Assembly (NCBI RefSeq): GCF_000208865.1
Contig: NC_018398.1
Span: 1,240,001-1,304,000, forward strand
Reading direction: 5' to 3'
DNA length: 64,000 nt
DNA from: Neospora caninum Liverpool
Lineage: Eukaryota; Apicomplexa; Conoidasida; Eucoccidiorida; Sarcocystidae
Shown here: one piece after another, positions 22,501-35,736 of the stretch
Numbering within the stretch: position 1 is the first letter of the stretch
Layout of the letters: each line of letters opens with the position of its first letter
The notes under the pieces: model-generated
The model's input: only the letters and a program-made list of their open reading frames with translations
Databases searched by the model: none
What the model was told of the DNA's origin: nothing
Translations under genes and position numbers: made by a program

Positions 22501-24793
22501 TTTGTTCTTCGCCGAACGAAGCGAAATCGGAGGGAGCAGACGAAACTGAGCTCAAGGGCAAAACCGGGAGGTAGATCTCCGTGCGGCCGATCTCATGTAA
22601 ACTTTGAACGCCCATTTCTCGCTTCTCCCTTGTGAAGTCTCTTCCACACACCGTCTCGCCTTTCTTTCCTTCCACTTTGCTCTCTTTTCGCTTTGATTTC
22701 TCTTCTCTCTCTTTTCTCGCGTCGCGAGGAGACAGCCAGTCTCTCTCTTTCGGGGAGTGCGAACCGAGGCCAGCCGAGAGGCAAAGAGAGTGCGGGGCTG
22801 CTCGGGGAGGCGGAGGATGCGGCTGGGTAAGGGACAGACGAGACGGGGACGAGGCAAAGGCAGCTGAGGGCGATGACTCGAGTAGCGCAAGCGTTTCTTT
22901 CTGGAGCGCAGCGGCGCAGAAAGGGGAGGAAGGGGGAGACGACCACCCTCCAGGTGCTGAGGACGACCAGGGAGACGAGACGCCAGAAGCCAGAGAGACG
23001 CGACGCAACTTCGACGTCTCGCAAGATCGGTTTAAGCTTGTTGAGCTCTGGCCACACCCTCCGGCGTGTTTCCACCTCTGGTCAGCCGCAGACAGAGAAG
23101 AGACAAGAGGAGACAACCCGCCACGGAGGAGGCGACGCGCTGCTTCGCAGCATCCCTGCGAAACCTCGGGGCGGTCTCCAGCGCTGAGAGGGCGACGCAG
23201 CAAAGCGCCTCCTTCTCGGGTGTCTGCATCTCTCTCGTCGGTGGAGACCGGCGAGAGAGGATTCGCGCGCGTCTCTTCGGCCACTCCGTCTGTTTTGTCG
23301 GTTTCGAGTCTGCGCTTCTCCTCGTTAGGGATTTCTCTCGCTGCACGCGGCTTCTCGTGGTCTTCTTCCTCGGTAAGCTTCTTCTCGGCGTGCACGGACA
23401 CCGCGTCGGCCTCTTCGCTGGCATCGAACCACAGCGCCGCCGTGGTGGTGAGCAGGGCTGCGTGCGAGTCGGGAAAGAGCGAAGAAAGGTGCGGTCTGGC
23501 GCACCCCGTTTGGGTGCCGTCTTCGCCGTAGAAAGATGGCGAATCGAACCCAGGCGTACAGACACCTCCCAGCGTGGCGTCGGGGGGACACTGCGTCTCT
23601 TCTCGTCTCCCGCTGTCGTCTCCGTTTTCCCTTTCGTCTTTTGCTTTTTCCTCCCCGTCTCTCGTGCGCGCAACGAGTGACGCCAGCAGATTCAAGGCAG
23701 GTCTTCTCTGCCTGTTTTGTGAGCCTTCTGCGTCTGCGGTTTCCGCGTCTGCGTCTCTTCGTTCGGCAACCCGCCCTCTTTCGCGGCTGGCCGCGGGTGC
23801 ATTGTCTCTGGTCGGTCTGCTCGTCTTCCGCCCCTGCTCCTCCTGCTTCTCCCTCCGGGCACTGGCGAGCGAGGACGTAGCGGAAATCGCGGCACCAGCC
23901 TCCTCGCTTTCTTCCGCTCTGTTTAGCGCAAAGGAGAGAGACGCTGGACGAGAGCGCGAGAGAGGCGAGCCGCAGACTGCGGATCTCTGGGCAACGGCCA
24001 ACGGGGACGCGGAAAGCGACAGACGCTGTGGACGAAACTCCTTGCCGGAGGTGGAGGCCAAAGACAACTTGGCGTTGGAGAGCGATGAAGAGGAGGCGCC
24101 GGAGGACGCCACAGGCGAGGAAGGGGGGAAAGCCGAGCACGGAGAAGACGAAGGGAGAGAGGCAGGAGGAGGGAGGACGCGAACGAGCAGACGCGGCGAC
24201 TTGGTCAGAGAAAGCGACAGTTGTCGAGAGGGGGACTCAGCGGTCACCGGCCAGGCCTGTCTCTCTCGCCCTTTGCTGTCTCCTTCCAGTCCGGTTTCTG
24301 CCTTCTCTCTGCTCTTTTCGGCTCTCGTGTCCAACCTCTCAACACCTTGCATGATCTCCGTCGCGCCGCCCCCGCACGCTCTCTTCCCTCGTTCTTTGTC
24401 TTTCGCCCCCGTCGCCTGTTCGCCTGCTGCCTCTGGGGGGTTTGGGGGATTCGCGCGAAGGCCGCGTTTCTCTCCTCGTTCGCCGGAAACGGGGCTGCGC
24501 GAACTTCGACTCAGGCGACTCGCGCGCGACGACGCAGACGGCGAAGCCACCGAGGCGGTCGAGAGGGCGGGCGCTGAGGCAGGCGCATCGGGAAGGGAGA
24601 CAGGAAAGAAGACAGGCAGGGAGACGGCGCAAGAAGAGGAACGTGGACACGCAGAGCCGGACCTTGGCGACGAAGGCGAGACCGATCCAGGCGTGCCTGG
24701 AGACAGAGATCGTCTCGAGGGGGTATGGAGCGTCAGAGGCGACGACGGCAATCTCGACGCTCCTCGCTTGGAACCTGCTGCGTGCGCGGCCAT
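16506..24793 (-). CDS. Very large Ser/Arg/Glu-rich protein of unknown function
   Basis: Three exons by my model: 24793-19278, 18792-18647 and 18256-16506, joined by GT-AG introns with agreeing phases, total 7,413 nt (2,470 residues). The start at 24793 has an excellent context (ACCACCATGG); the open frame upstream has only a GTG. Most of the protein is low complexity: Ser runs (encoded opposite the GAA-rich stretch near 21.35-21.53 kb), Arg/Glu/Ala stretches, and RD/RDKRD repeats near 19.4 kb. The only globular-looking part crosses the exon junctions, from HLRDAIGGYRRLMVLKEQIS through AAFVASLGAGGSLQKDW, MRKYQGWKLE and ALDALTALEDAIL to LDALENELAATLLFL, and is probably helical. No catalytic motif or transmembrane pattern is evident. 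I do not recognise the family. Additional in-frame introns within the long first exon are possible. Confidence 0.7.
18464..18489. repeat. (AT)n microsatellite
   Basis: Dinucleotide run in the second intron (18257-18646) of the giant low-complexity gene. Confidence 0.88.
18916..18941. other. Perfect 10-bp inverted repeat with TTCGAC loop
   Basis: ATGCACGGGA and its exact reverse complement TCCCGTGCAT flank the six-base loop TTCGAC, resembling an isolated tRNA T arm. It lies in the first intron (18793-19277) of the giant gene. No other tRNA arm can be drawn around it. Confidence 0.6.
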
Positions 24794-25807
24794 GGTGGTG
24801 AGCCAGCGCTCGTAGCTGAGAGAGACACGGACAAGGGAAGCCGCCGAGAGGCATAAAGATGAGAGAAAGAAAGGGAAAGAGAAAGACACAGAAAGAACGG
24901 GAAAGATAGGGGAAGGAAAAGAAAGGGTAAGAGAAGGAGAGAAAGCTAAGCTGAGGCAGAGAGGCGGGGTAATTTCAAGGTGACCCGAACGAAAAACGGA
25001 GATGCTTCACAACACTCTCCTCGCTCAAAAACTCCATGTGGGAGGCAAAATGAGAAAGAGAAGACCTGAGAGGACACGCTCGACTGCAGCAAAAGACGAA
25101 AAAGGCAGCACGCGTCTCCAGGCCGGAGAGGCCAGGGGCCACAGAAGACAGCTGGAATGGGAGAAGCACAAGAGGAAAGGAGGAACTCAGAGGGAAGACG
25201 CGAGATGGTGCATATCAAATTGTCGAGGGTGCGAGCGACTCAGATTGCGCGTTTTCGCCAAAGGCTCCATCTTGTGAATCGACTGTTTGCAACACCAAAC
25301 GCCGCCTACCGCACAAATCCGGAGGGCGCCTTCTCCGAGAGTTGATACAGGCGATCAAGTTGGATGGACGACAACTTCGGGAAGTAGAGATGAAGCACGG
25401 TCCGAAAATGCTGCCTGGAGAACAGGGAAAAGCCGGGAAAAGCTGAAGCCGTGCCTACTCAAGAACGCTGAAACTCAGGAAAACAGTGTGTATGTCCATC
25501 TCTAGATCCACACATACAGACAATTATATATGCATACCATACGTATACATGTAGATACTTAGATGCATATACATATCCATACACATGTATGAACACACCT
25601 ATCGATATGCATATCTATGCATTTATAGGCATATGTATGTACAATCAAGTTCGTCTGGGCGAGCGGTCCCATTTACATTGCAGTCTGCGAAAGCCCCTCG
25701 TGTTGGCTCTCGAAGCCGCATGCAAGCCAAGGTATGAAGAAAGCAAACGAGGAGATTGAACAAAAGCAAGGTGGGCAACCGTGTCTCGCGATGGGGCGAT
25801 CGAAGTA
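24794..25807. other. Intergenic, promoter side of the giant gene and 3' side of the NEK kinase gene
   Basis: The first 170 bases are purine-rich on the plus strand, i.e. a C/T-rich leader for the giant gene. About 25.5-25.66 kb is a degenerate ATGCATATACAT-type AT-rich stretch. No gene is supported. Confidence 0.5.
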
Positions 25808-28800
25808 TTAGGTGTGCAAGTCGTGTCTCGAGACGTGGGACGCATGCCGGCGTCTCTCTGCGGTGCGGCATCGACCTGACCTCGATATGCAGCGAAGCTT
25901 GTGACTGTCGAATTGGATAAAGGCGCTCAGAAGCGGCAGGTTCAACGTCCTCGACCCCGCCCGGTAACTCGCGCCTTCCTCTTCTCTCGCAGCCTCTTCC
26001 TCTCCGTCTTGCTCTCCTCTGTTTTCTTCGCCGTCTCTTGCTGGGTCTGCGGCCTGTCTCTGTCTCCTCGCGCACTCGGCCCCGCCTCGGGAGGCGCCTG
26101 CGGCGGGGCGCCCGAGCGCCTCCGGCGAGGAGGCGAGGACGCGCGCTGCCCAGTCCATGGTCTCTCGAAAGTACGCGCGACTGGCAGTGTCTCCAGCGAC
26201 TGCGTCGAGGAAGTCCTGGGCGGCGAGGACTGGAGAAGCCGCCCCCGCGTCACCTCCGCGAAGCGCCCAGCGACTGAGTGGTGTCTCCGAGGCATGGAGC
26301 GCATGCGCGTGGGGGTCGTGCACCGGCGGCGCGAGAAGGGCGGGGCGAGAGCGAGGTGGACCCAGGGACGGAGACAAGGCAGTCCCGGCCTTAGGCCAGG
26401 CGGGCGGAGACAGCGACGGGCGCTCGGGGCGCGAGGCCGCGCGCGGCAGGCCTGTCGAGTGTCTCCGGCGCTGGCGCTTCGCGTTCAAGTAACTGAGGAG
26501 GACGCGGCATTCGGTGACGCTCAGACTCGCGTCAAGCAGCGAGGCGAAGCTCGCTAGCCAGTCCACGTGGAAGGGCAGTCCTGCGGAGAGAAAACAGAAG
26601 GGGGCGACGCCGCGGGGTGCGCAGATTCGCAGCCTCTCCAGGATACACCCGAAGACGGACCCGGAAGACCCGCGCAGAAGGCGAACAGCCAAGGCGAGAG
26701 CGAAAAACGCAGAGACGTGGAAACACGGGCGGCCGGGACAGACCACGCCTGTCGGAACCGCGGGAAACCACGGTTTTCGTAAACTAAGAATCGAGTCTGC
26801 TTCTGCCGTGGGGGTTCCTACGTAGAATCGCGTTGCCGTCTTCGTCCTTCCATGTCCTGGTTAGCGCCTTCTCGAGGCCTTCCTCGTCTCCATCGCCCTC
26901 GTCGCCGCTCGCCTCTGTGCGCTGCCGCTTCGGCATCTGTGCATCTGGCCACAGCCCGCCAGCGCGTCCCTCCGCTTCGGCCTTCGCGCGACTGCTTCGC
27001 GCGCAGACGACCTGATTCGCTCCGTCCGTCTTTCCCCGATCCAGCGCCGGTGTCCGAAAGACAGAATACGAGCGACTCGCCGAAAGCGGAGGCCAAGGCG
27101 CCCCACGCGCTGTCTCCTCGCCCTCCCTGGCCTTGGCGTCTCCCTCTCCGTCGTCTCCTTCTTCTCCTTCTTCCTCTTCTTCGGTGCAGTCGCGCCGCGA
27201 TTCGCAGTAGAGGCGGAAGGACTGCACTAGGAGGTGCGAGGGGGAGAGTTCCTGACCGTCGAGGCTGAAGAAAAGGAGCACGGCGAGTTGTCATGACGCA
27301 TGCAAACACGCGGCTGGCGGGGAGCGCGAAGGCGTCAGCGAGGCATCCAAGGAAAAGAAAAAAGGAAATGGGAGAAGAGCACACGGGAACAAGAGGCGTG
27401 AGCAGGGCGTCGAACAGGAGAAGGAGGACAACAGAGAAAAAGGCGTTGGGTACAGGAAACGGGGAAAATGGAAGACAGTGCAGACGAACGGAGAGGGGGA
27501 TGCGAGAAGTCAGAGACACCAGGGACCCTACCGTCTCTTTATGCGGCCAATGATGGTTTTTGCATACTCCGAGGTCTCCAGAACGAAGGAACCCCCGCGG
27601 TGCTCGGAGCGGGTGTTTGTGCGATGCGGCACAAATCGCGCCCTCTCCCTCCAACCGCCTTCGGCTCCGTGGCTTATCTTCTCGTCCTCTTCCGTCTCTT
27701 CGCGCGGTCTCCTCTGGAGAGAGGCCCAGGTCTTTGTGTGGTCGACGCGGCGTCTCCGCTCCTGTCTCCTCTCGTGCGTTCTTCTGCTTCGGCGCCGCGC
27801 CGCCTCGTCCTCTCCGCTTCGCGCCGTCGCAGACCAGCCGACCGGTGTTCTGCTCCGCTCTTCTTCAAGGCCCGCGCGCGCACCGAGGCGAGGGCTCCTC
27901 CGCTCCTCTTCCCGGCCGGTGTCTTGAGACTCCAGCGCGGCAGGAACAGCTCGGAGCGGCTCTGTGACATCGCAGACCTCCAAGGGAGACAGAGGAGAGA
28001 GCCGCGTTTCGCCGCGTTCCGAGCGTCTCCGTCGCGCTCCCCGGTCGCCCTGTGGTCTACGGACACCTCGCGCAGCGCGATCAGCTGCAGCCGAAGGCTG
28101 GACTCTGCCGGCCTCTGCTGGTCCACACGGCGCCTCGGCGCCTTCGTTTGCGCCTGCCTCGCGCGGGTTTCGCGACCTTTCCCACGCTGCCGCCCGCGGG
28201 GCGAGCGCTGGGGGAGGACCGAAGCTGGCGCGTTTTCTTTCTGGTTCGCTTTGGCCGGCGAGGGCGCGAGACGAGCACGACAGCGATTCCCGAGGAAAGC
28301 GACTGCCCCGCCTCTTGAGAGAAAAGCCGGACGAGTGCGGAGGCAGCCAGAGGCACGGCGACAGCGACGGCCGTGTGGAAACGGTGGCAAATGCAGAGAG
28401 AGCAAACGGCGTCGGTGTTTGGACTCCAGCTCGTGCTTCGCGCCCCTGACTCGCCTTGCGCGCTTTGGCTGCTCGTGGTCTCTCCTTACTCTTTTTCATC
28501 TCTGAGTCGCGTGCGTCTTCTTCCTTTGTGCACCCTCGTCTTTCGCAGAACTCCCAGAACACCTCTCGAGACCCGCGGCTCCCGCTCTGGCCCTTCCTAG
28601 TCTCCCCCTGAGGCGCGAGCGACGTCTCGCGCCCCCTGTCTCCTGGTTTGTCGCGTGCTTCCTCTTCTCTCCCCTCGGCGCAGTCGCTTTCCTTCCGGCG
28701 TCCCGCATCGTGCTCTTTGTCTTCGTGGCCGTTCGCCCTCGCTTCCGTGTCGCGCCGACGGTGGTCTCCGCTGGCAGCCGCGCGCGAGACAGGCGAGCCG

Positions 28801-30029
28801 TCGCCGGTCCTGGCCTGCAGCTGGGCGTCTCCGCCTGACTGGCCTCCGCCTTCCTGCGGGGCTTGTTTCTGTTGGAAAGAGAGGAGAAAGGGGTGAGCGA
28901 GAAGGGCGGTCGCTGCAGGGCGTTTGTGGGGATCTTTCTCCAGCATTGCGTGGATGATGTGAGCGAGCTGTGGGGAGTAGTGCGGCGGCAGAGGCGCGAC
29001 GGGTTTGAAGGCAATGTTCCAGACGAGGGCGAGGAAGGAGTCGCCTTCGAAGGCGCTGGAGAGGGCGCACAACTCAAAGAGGACGCAGCCGAGAGCCCAA
29101 ATGTCGCTTTTGTACGTGTACGGCTTGTTTTCACACATCTCCGGGGACATATACTGGGGCGTGCCGACTGCCGTGTGGGCGAGGGCGAGCGTCGTGGTCA
29201 TCACGCGGCTGATGCCAAAGTCTCCTATCTTCACGTTTTCGCAGTTGTCCAACAAGATGTTGCTCGGTTTCAAGTCCCGGTGGAGAATCCGCTTCGAGTG
29301 TATGTACCGCAGACCCTCGGTGAGCTGCAGAAGCCATTTGACCGCCAATGCCTCCTCGACGAATTCGGCGCGTTTCTTGTGCTCGACGAGCAGCGCCGCC
29401 AGGTCGCCGCGCTCGCAGAACTCCATGACAATCACCAGAAACATGTCCTGGTGGACGAAGGACTCGACGCACCGGACCACAGATGGATGCTCCAGCTGCT
29501 TCATCACCTCCGCCTCCTGCAGACTCAGCCGCCGGTCTCTCTCATCCAAAGCCGTCAAGTCGATCTGCTTGGCTAGCCACTCGCTGCTGTCGCTCATGCG
29601 CCGCACGCGAAACGCCCGGCCGAACTGCCCCCGACCAACAAACGTCACCACTTCGTAGCCATGCTGGCGAAAATCCACGCTCGAGTTCCTCGCAGGCAAA
29701 GACAAAGAGAGCCCCAAGCCGCCGAGCAACGGCCGTGACGGTGCAGGTGGACATACACCTGAAGCAGCCGCAGGTAGCGAGGAAGAAGAAGAAGAAGAGG
29801 GAGAAGAAGAGGGAGAAGGGGAAGCGGAAGAAGAGGAAGAGGGGGAAGGAGAACAAGGGGGAGAATAGGAGGAAGAAAAAGGGGACGAAGCAGGGGACGG
29901 GGGGACAGAAGAAGAATACGACGAGGTTTTGAGGTTTCCTTTTTCAATGGAAGGCGAAGTGGAAGGCAGCCCACGGAGACCACAAGAGAGGCCGGCGGCG
30001 TCGGCCGCTCCCTGTCGCCTCGCATGCAT
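25808..30029 (-). CDS. NEK (NIMA-related) Ser/Thr kinase with long C-terminal tail
   Basis: Exons 30029-27532, 27264-26822 and 26580-25808 join with matching phases (2, then 1) at GT-AG sites, giving 1,237 residues. The kinase domain is at about residues 125-383. Visible elements are the Gly loop GRGQFG (132-137), Lys154, HRDLKPSN starting at His250, DFGIS starting at Asp270, and GTPQYMSPE (289-297). The hinge EFCERGDL and the end of the domain (PPHYSPQL, MLEKDPHKRP) are typical of NEK kinases. A Ser/Pro run precedes the domain. The roughly 850-residue tail is Arg/Glu-rich; exons 2 and 3 add GQELSPSHLLVQSFRLYCES, an acidic stretch, and a region around LPFHVDWLASFASLLDAS. NEK kinases act in cell-cycle, centrosome and cytoskeleton control; the role here is inferred. 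Which NEK member it is cannot be told. Confidence 0.9.
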
Positions 30030-33000
30030 TTCGATTTGGGAAGCAGACGGGGTAGAAAAGAGAAGAAAAGGGAGGCGATGAAGGCGAGTGGTAAACGCAG
30101 AAGGGGCCGGTCGCGAAGTGTCGTGCGGCGGTGGCGACGGAGTCGACTTGTCCCCGAGAGGGGAAGAGGACCAGGACTAAAGTGAGAGGCAGAAGAGAAG
30201 AGCGACAAGAGGGCCCTAAGCGGTGAGGCGAAGGAAGACGACGCAATCGCAGACACGAGAGGCCTTAACGGAGAGGCGGACGGCGAGGCGGAGCAGAACC
30301 GGAGAGACGCGAAAGGAGAACGGTCACGACGCGAAGAAACCGGAAATTGTTAGGAAACAGAAGAAAGCAGGGAGCAGCGGGGGTTTCTGGACGGGGCCGG
30401 AGAAGAGGAGGCAAAGTGGCGTGAGCGGCAGGCAGGGGTTAAGGGGTTACCGACGAAAATGCGTTGCCTCGTCGGGAGCGCCTCGGCTGAACCCGCGGTA
30501 GAGGCGACACAGTCAGTGTGGAAATGGGCGAGGCAACGCGGGTTGGCGCGGAGAGGCAGCGAAGGAAGACGAGAGGGCCGCAGTGCACAGACAAACGTAG
30601 AAGATGAGCAACCGCTGGAACTGGGCATCTGAGGGAAAAAGGGAGAGCGCCTCGCCAGCCTTCCGATGCGCTCGCTGGGACCTGCGCAGACACTGGAGGT
30701 GGCGCGGGAGACTGAAGGCGGAAAACGATGAAAAGGCGCGGCCACTGCAGCGGGCGTCGCTGTGTGTGTGTGTCATCAAGAAGCGTTCCTGCATAGACCA
30801 GAGGCGCTCTCGAACGGGGATCCATTGCAAGGCGTACCCGGCGTCTTGACTGTTTTAGGCAGACGGACAGGCACAGCTCCGGTCGGGAGAAAGGCGGACG
30901 AGACCGGCGAAAAGGCCACGCGGTCGCAGCTGCGTTTTTCCCGTTCCGCAGCTCTCAACACCTCAGGAAGCACGAAGAACACAAATGGAGCTCACCGCTC
31001 CCCTGGAAGTGAGGGTTCTTAGGAGCGTCGCTGGATCCCGAGGTCGATGGCCCGGCCTGCAGTCCATCCTCTCCGAAACGGCTGCAGGCGCTGTCTCTCT
31101 CTTCTCCAAGCGCCGGCCTTCTCGCTCGACTGTATCTCGAGGCAGACTCCGTCAGTTTCCTGCGGAACGAGAAAACACAGAGCAGGGGGACGAAGTCGCT
31201 CCTACCGCGAGAAAGAGTGGGAAAGCGTCAGTGGGTTGGCGCTCAGGTACGCGGAGGGGAAAGAAAAAGAGAGAAACCAAGAGTTGCCGGCGGCTCTGCA
31301 CGGGGGAGCTTCAGTGTGTGTTGAGAGGAACGAGAGAATTTCGACGACGTCAGAGGGAACTGAGAGATGTGGAACGGCAAGCACACAAGAGCGCAGCAAG
31401 ACGAAAGCGTGAAAGACCCGCCAAAGAAAGGATTTGTGGTGTGCTCTGGAACGGTGTGGAAGAGAACGCCAAATCTCCACGATGAACGGACGCGGCAACG
31501 TGAGAGCACAGGCAGAAAAAGAAAAAGGGACGACAGAAAAAGAATGCGAGAGCGAGACTGTTCTCCGGAAGGTACACAAGTACACGACTGCAAAGGCGTT
31601 CAAATCGATGGCAGTTTTTGCGCGTCATGCTGTCAAATCAAGGTATGGAAAGGGGACGCAAAGGCAAGCGAAACCAAAAAACGAAGCCTGAAGACACACC
31701 CAGTGACATTTAAAGATACACTCCGCCGCTCTGCAACGCGTGGAGGTCGACGTGCGTAGATGCCGTGCGTTGGAGTCACCACGTGAGGTACGGGGGCCAA
31801 GGGAATGAAGTGAAGAATTTTTAGCGGCACTCAGAAGCATTTAAGATGAGGAAATCAATCAGATGAATGTCCTCCCGCTCGCGAGGCTACAGAAAAGCGA
31901 CTACCAGACCTAGAGGCTCACAGCAAGACGTGGCGAAAAATCCCCAAAAGTCGAATTGGTTGAGCAGAAGAGCGAGCGACCCTTTCTGCTCTAAGGCTCG
32001 ATCGGAAGGCGAAGACAAATCTAACGGAAGGTGGCAGCCAATGAAATTCGGCCATTCGTCCTCCAAGATCTAAGAGTGACACGAGAGACGTCTTAGCCAC
32101 GGCTCAACGGAAGAGTTGGTACGTTCTCTGTGTATCGTTTTATGGTATGTGAAGCATGTAAAGAAGCAACTTTGTGGGGCGGAGACGCGGAGGCGTGATT
32201 GTGGAAAGGAAATTGGAAAGAAGTCACCAAGGAACTCTGCCTCTCCCGTGTAACTATTTGTACACATCCTTCACGTGGTAGTGTGTTTACGGTACCGAAA
32301 AAGTCCGAAAAGATCACGGTGGTTACGAAAAGGAATGCCAATTATCGGCGTTTCACAACTTGTTCCGGAGGTCACGGCAAGAACCTCGGGACAGACGCTC
32401 TCGCCAAAAAAATGCGCAAAAGGTCTTTAGTGTATAAGGCGGGGTGCACAACGGTTTTCCTAGCCCTTTGCAGCTTCTAATGACCTCCGGAAAGGGCTTC
32501 TTCGCTTGCATTATTGTACCAGAGAAGCAGGGAGCGACTGGCTCTACGCAGCTCGCAGCGATTGATACAACTGCTTAGGGAAGACCTACTTAAACAACAA
32601 GACAACACTGAAACTGACAAGTCAAGATAGGGTAGAGCACGCAGATTCAATACAAGATGCGTCCTGATAAGAGACCCCTGTAAGTTGCTCTCGCTATCAA
32701 ACATTGCCTGTCGTTGCGCCGTGCTCAAACCAAGTTGGCACTCTATGCCACGCGTGTTATGCATTACGGATCAGGAGTTACACGTCTCTCACCTCCTTCT
32801 GCCGAGCTTTCAAACGCACTCAGCGCCTTCGTATACGCCGAGCCGTCGGCACTCAGTCGTTTTCGACGTGAAGCTTCCAGCGTATCAGAAATGGTAAGAA
32901 GGTGTCCAACTATATTATAGCTGTTTGATATCACCCCGCGTAATACCGCACATGATGGGCCTTCCCGCCTCCCGAGCCGTAGAACAGAGCGACACATCCG

Positions 33001-35736
33001 AGAGTTTGGCACTGGAATGCCAGGGAGAAGAGATGTGGAGGTAAAGCGGAAACGAATTGCTTTTTTCTCAATACGAGAAACCCGTGAATCTCGCGCCGGA
33101 ATGAAAACTATATAAGTGACAACTGAAGAGATGATGGGGTAAATCGGGAAGCCGCTTCCGTCTTCCGCCTGCACTTCTTCTTGTTCTTCCTCTTAGTGGT
33201 GGATGCTCGTTCCAACATATCCACTACGCAGGAGATTTCGCGCTGGGGTGTCCGCTGGATGCAAAGTGGCTGACATATTGAAACGGCACAGCGACTGCCT
33301 GCCGTGCACCGCTGTTATTGGGCCCGTGTTCGCAAGGGACAATTGGCATTCTGCTTTTCAACTGGATATGCATCACCTGAAAGAAAACTGACACTTGGGG
33401 CCTACGAGAGCACCAGCAGTTGACTCAGTTAGTGATCGTTTGTTTTGACGGTGGTATGAATTTGGACGTCGAACCGCATGAGTCTCCTATTTTCTTTGAT
33501 TGTGTGATCTACATTTCGGAGATTCCTCCTCCTTCTTCCGATTGAGACTCCAATTTTTGCCACTGAATGTGAAGCGGGCACGCATTTGTAGGTCGGAAGT
33601 CCGAGCCGGACCTAACCGAATACGCGGGGACGGAACTGAGTTAACGGGAAATGGACCAACTCGTACACGAAGGATGATATATCGGCAACTAACTGTTTAG
33701 AAGCGCACCCTAGTTCTAGACTGAACAGGGAGCTTCTATCGTAGGCACTTGAAGTAAAAGTTGCAAGAAGAGCTTTTTTGAGAGCTCTCTTCACTTGCTG
33801 CAGTTCGGGACGACTCCGTGCTGCCTTAGCGGATCGTTTGTCCGATATTTGATTCGAAAAAAACGTTGCAACTGAAGGCGCCGCAAAGGGGCGAACCTGA
33901 GGAGACAACGGCTGCGGCCTGTCACAATTAGACACCCGAAACTCCCCACTATTAAATGCCGCCGTTGTCTGTACTCATGGTTTCCAAGATCGAAAAGTCA
34001 ATTACCCGGAATGCAGACAGTACGAGCAGTTCGTTTTCCGCCGCGAAGTGTGGGACGAACTCCGGCGAAAGCATAAAAAGACGGAACAGGTGACAAGCAT
34101 ATTAACGCCGCTTTGTACCTTTTGTTCAGGGATTGATACGGTCATCCAGCAGAGAAGAATGAAAGCACACCGACACTGGATTCCACGCATGTGCAACATA
34201 GAATTTGAGTATGATCTTGATCGCTTCTTATTTGATGAAGGCATTAGCTACCTATACTGATTTGCTAGTTTTGTTTTCCAAAACAAGAGAACAGTGATCC
34301 GAAGCCCTCGCACTCTCCCTGTCTAGCCTGGTTCTCATTGTCCTTTGAGAAGACACTTCCGCGTCTGCCTCGGAATTACTCTTCCAAGTCACTAGTCACG
34401 CCGGAAAGGTGAAAAAGGGGCGACGGCTTTTCAGAGAGCTCGACTGAGACATGACGAGTTAGAAAGAAGACAATTAATCGCATACGGAAGCGAGAGAGGC
34501 AAATCGCCACTGCGATCACTCAAACGACTTCCTCTCCCGTAAAGCGCCTTTTTCGGGGATGTTCGTGCTGAGAGCGTCGCCGCGACAGCCAGCGTATGCA
34601 GGATGCATTTGGAGATAAACGGGAGTCCGAGTGGATCAAACACAACGATGCTACTCCAGTCCTTACGGAAGACACCGTAAACAGGGACGAAACGTCAGGA
34701 AAAACATCGCTGACAAGTGCGCGCAACGAGAACAATGTGTCTTAACACCATGGCCGTAAACACGCACTCACGCCGTTGTAAGACACACAACAGTCAAAAA
34801 AGCGGAGGTGTATTTCATGGTTGTGAGAGAAAGGTGGGGAGAACGATGGGAGAAGATTATGTGACGGACACACACGCACACAAAGAATATTTTTGAGGGC
34901 ATCTTCGGCAGCTTGCTGCCATGCCGCTCGCCTCGCGTTTCTACGTTTAGTCCCTTTACGCATAACTCGAGGAGTTCGGCACCTTGACTGTGTTTTTTAG
35001 CTCTTCCGGCCCTCCAATGCTGTTCACAAGTCACACGAAAAGACGCCAGCTCTTAGAAATGTTGTTTTTGTAACTGGATGGCTCTCTTCCGTAGTAATCG
35101 GTTAACAGTCTGTAGCAACATCGCGCAACCACAAAGTACCTCTTTTGAGGTTGACAATTTCCTCAGTACAACAATATACATACTCGGGGAAAAAGCACGT
35201 TCATAAATACGTGATATATCCCCATGTATGAACGGGTATATTTATGCTTAGATCGAGATATACATGCATACAAATCAGAGATCCGCATAAAGAATGCATG
35301 AATGCATAATACGTCTCTCAGTATATATACATGCATGCATAACTATGATGGGTGAAGTATATGCGCAAAAGCGTTGTGCCTCCTGGAGGTACCCACAAAC
35401 CCAAGCATACTGCTATGTTGACGTACTCTCATGCTCTTGCCAGACACACACACACACACAATTGTGACAACGGGCTCGTTGAACGAAACACTCTCTTTCG
35501 TTTCGACGGGTAACACTACATACCGAAGCTTTTAGGAATTCCTCTTATAATAATGCAGTCAAGCGAATTCTCTTTTGTGTTGGATATCAAAAGCAATATA
35601 CGTGTACAGAGTCTCCTGTTCTCGTCTTCAAAGACACCACTTCCTTTAGGCTGTCATGGTAGAAGCGTAGCAGTTTTACGGCGGTTCCACTCAAAGACCA
35701 TCTGCTAGGGAAAAATATGTTTTTCATTTTCGGTAG
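30030..35736. other. Gene-poor 5.7-kb stretch before the SRS array
   Basis: Upstream of the NEK kinase the sequence loses its high GC and codon-like structure. Open frames are short, usually start with GTG/TTG, and show no family features. Around 35.15-35.45 kb there are ATGCATAC-type degenerate repeats and a short CA run. It includes the NEK promoter near 30.0-31.0 kb. Nothing else is supportable. Confidence 0.5.

Noticed and set aside
23574..24815. 413-codon plus-strand frame
   Set aside because: Antisense to the first exon of the giant low-complexity gene; composition is a complement artefact.
24794..24889. Upstream extension of the giant protein with a signal-peptide-like start
   Set aside because: The upstream start codon is GTG, not ATG, and the hydrophobic look derives from a C/T-rich leader; the ATG at 24793 has a near-perfect context.
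27468..28505. 345-codon plus-strand frame
   Set aside because: Antisense to the NEK kinase tail; no start context or domain.
35150..35460. Possible mitochondrial-like nuclear insertion in an AT-rich stretch
   Set aside because: No cytochrome reading frame or recognisable mitochondrial rRNA fragment is visible; the AT richness comes from ATGCATAC-type simple repeats.
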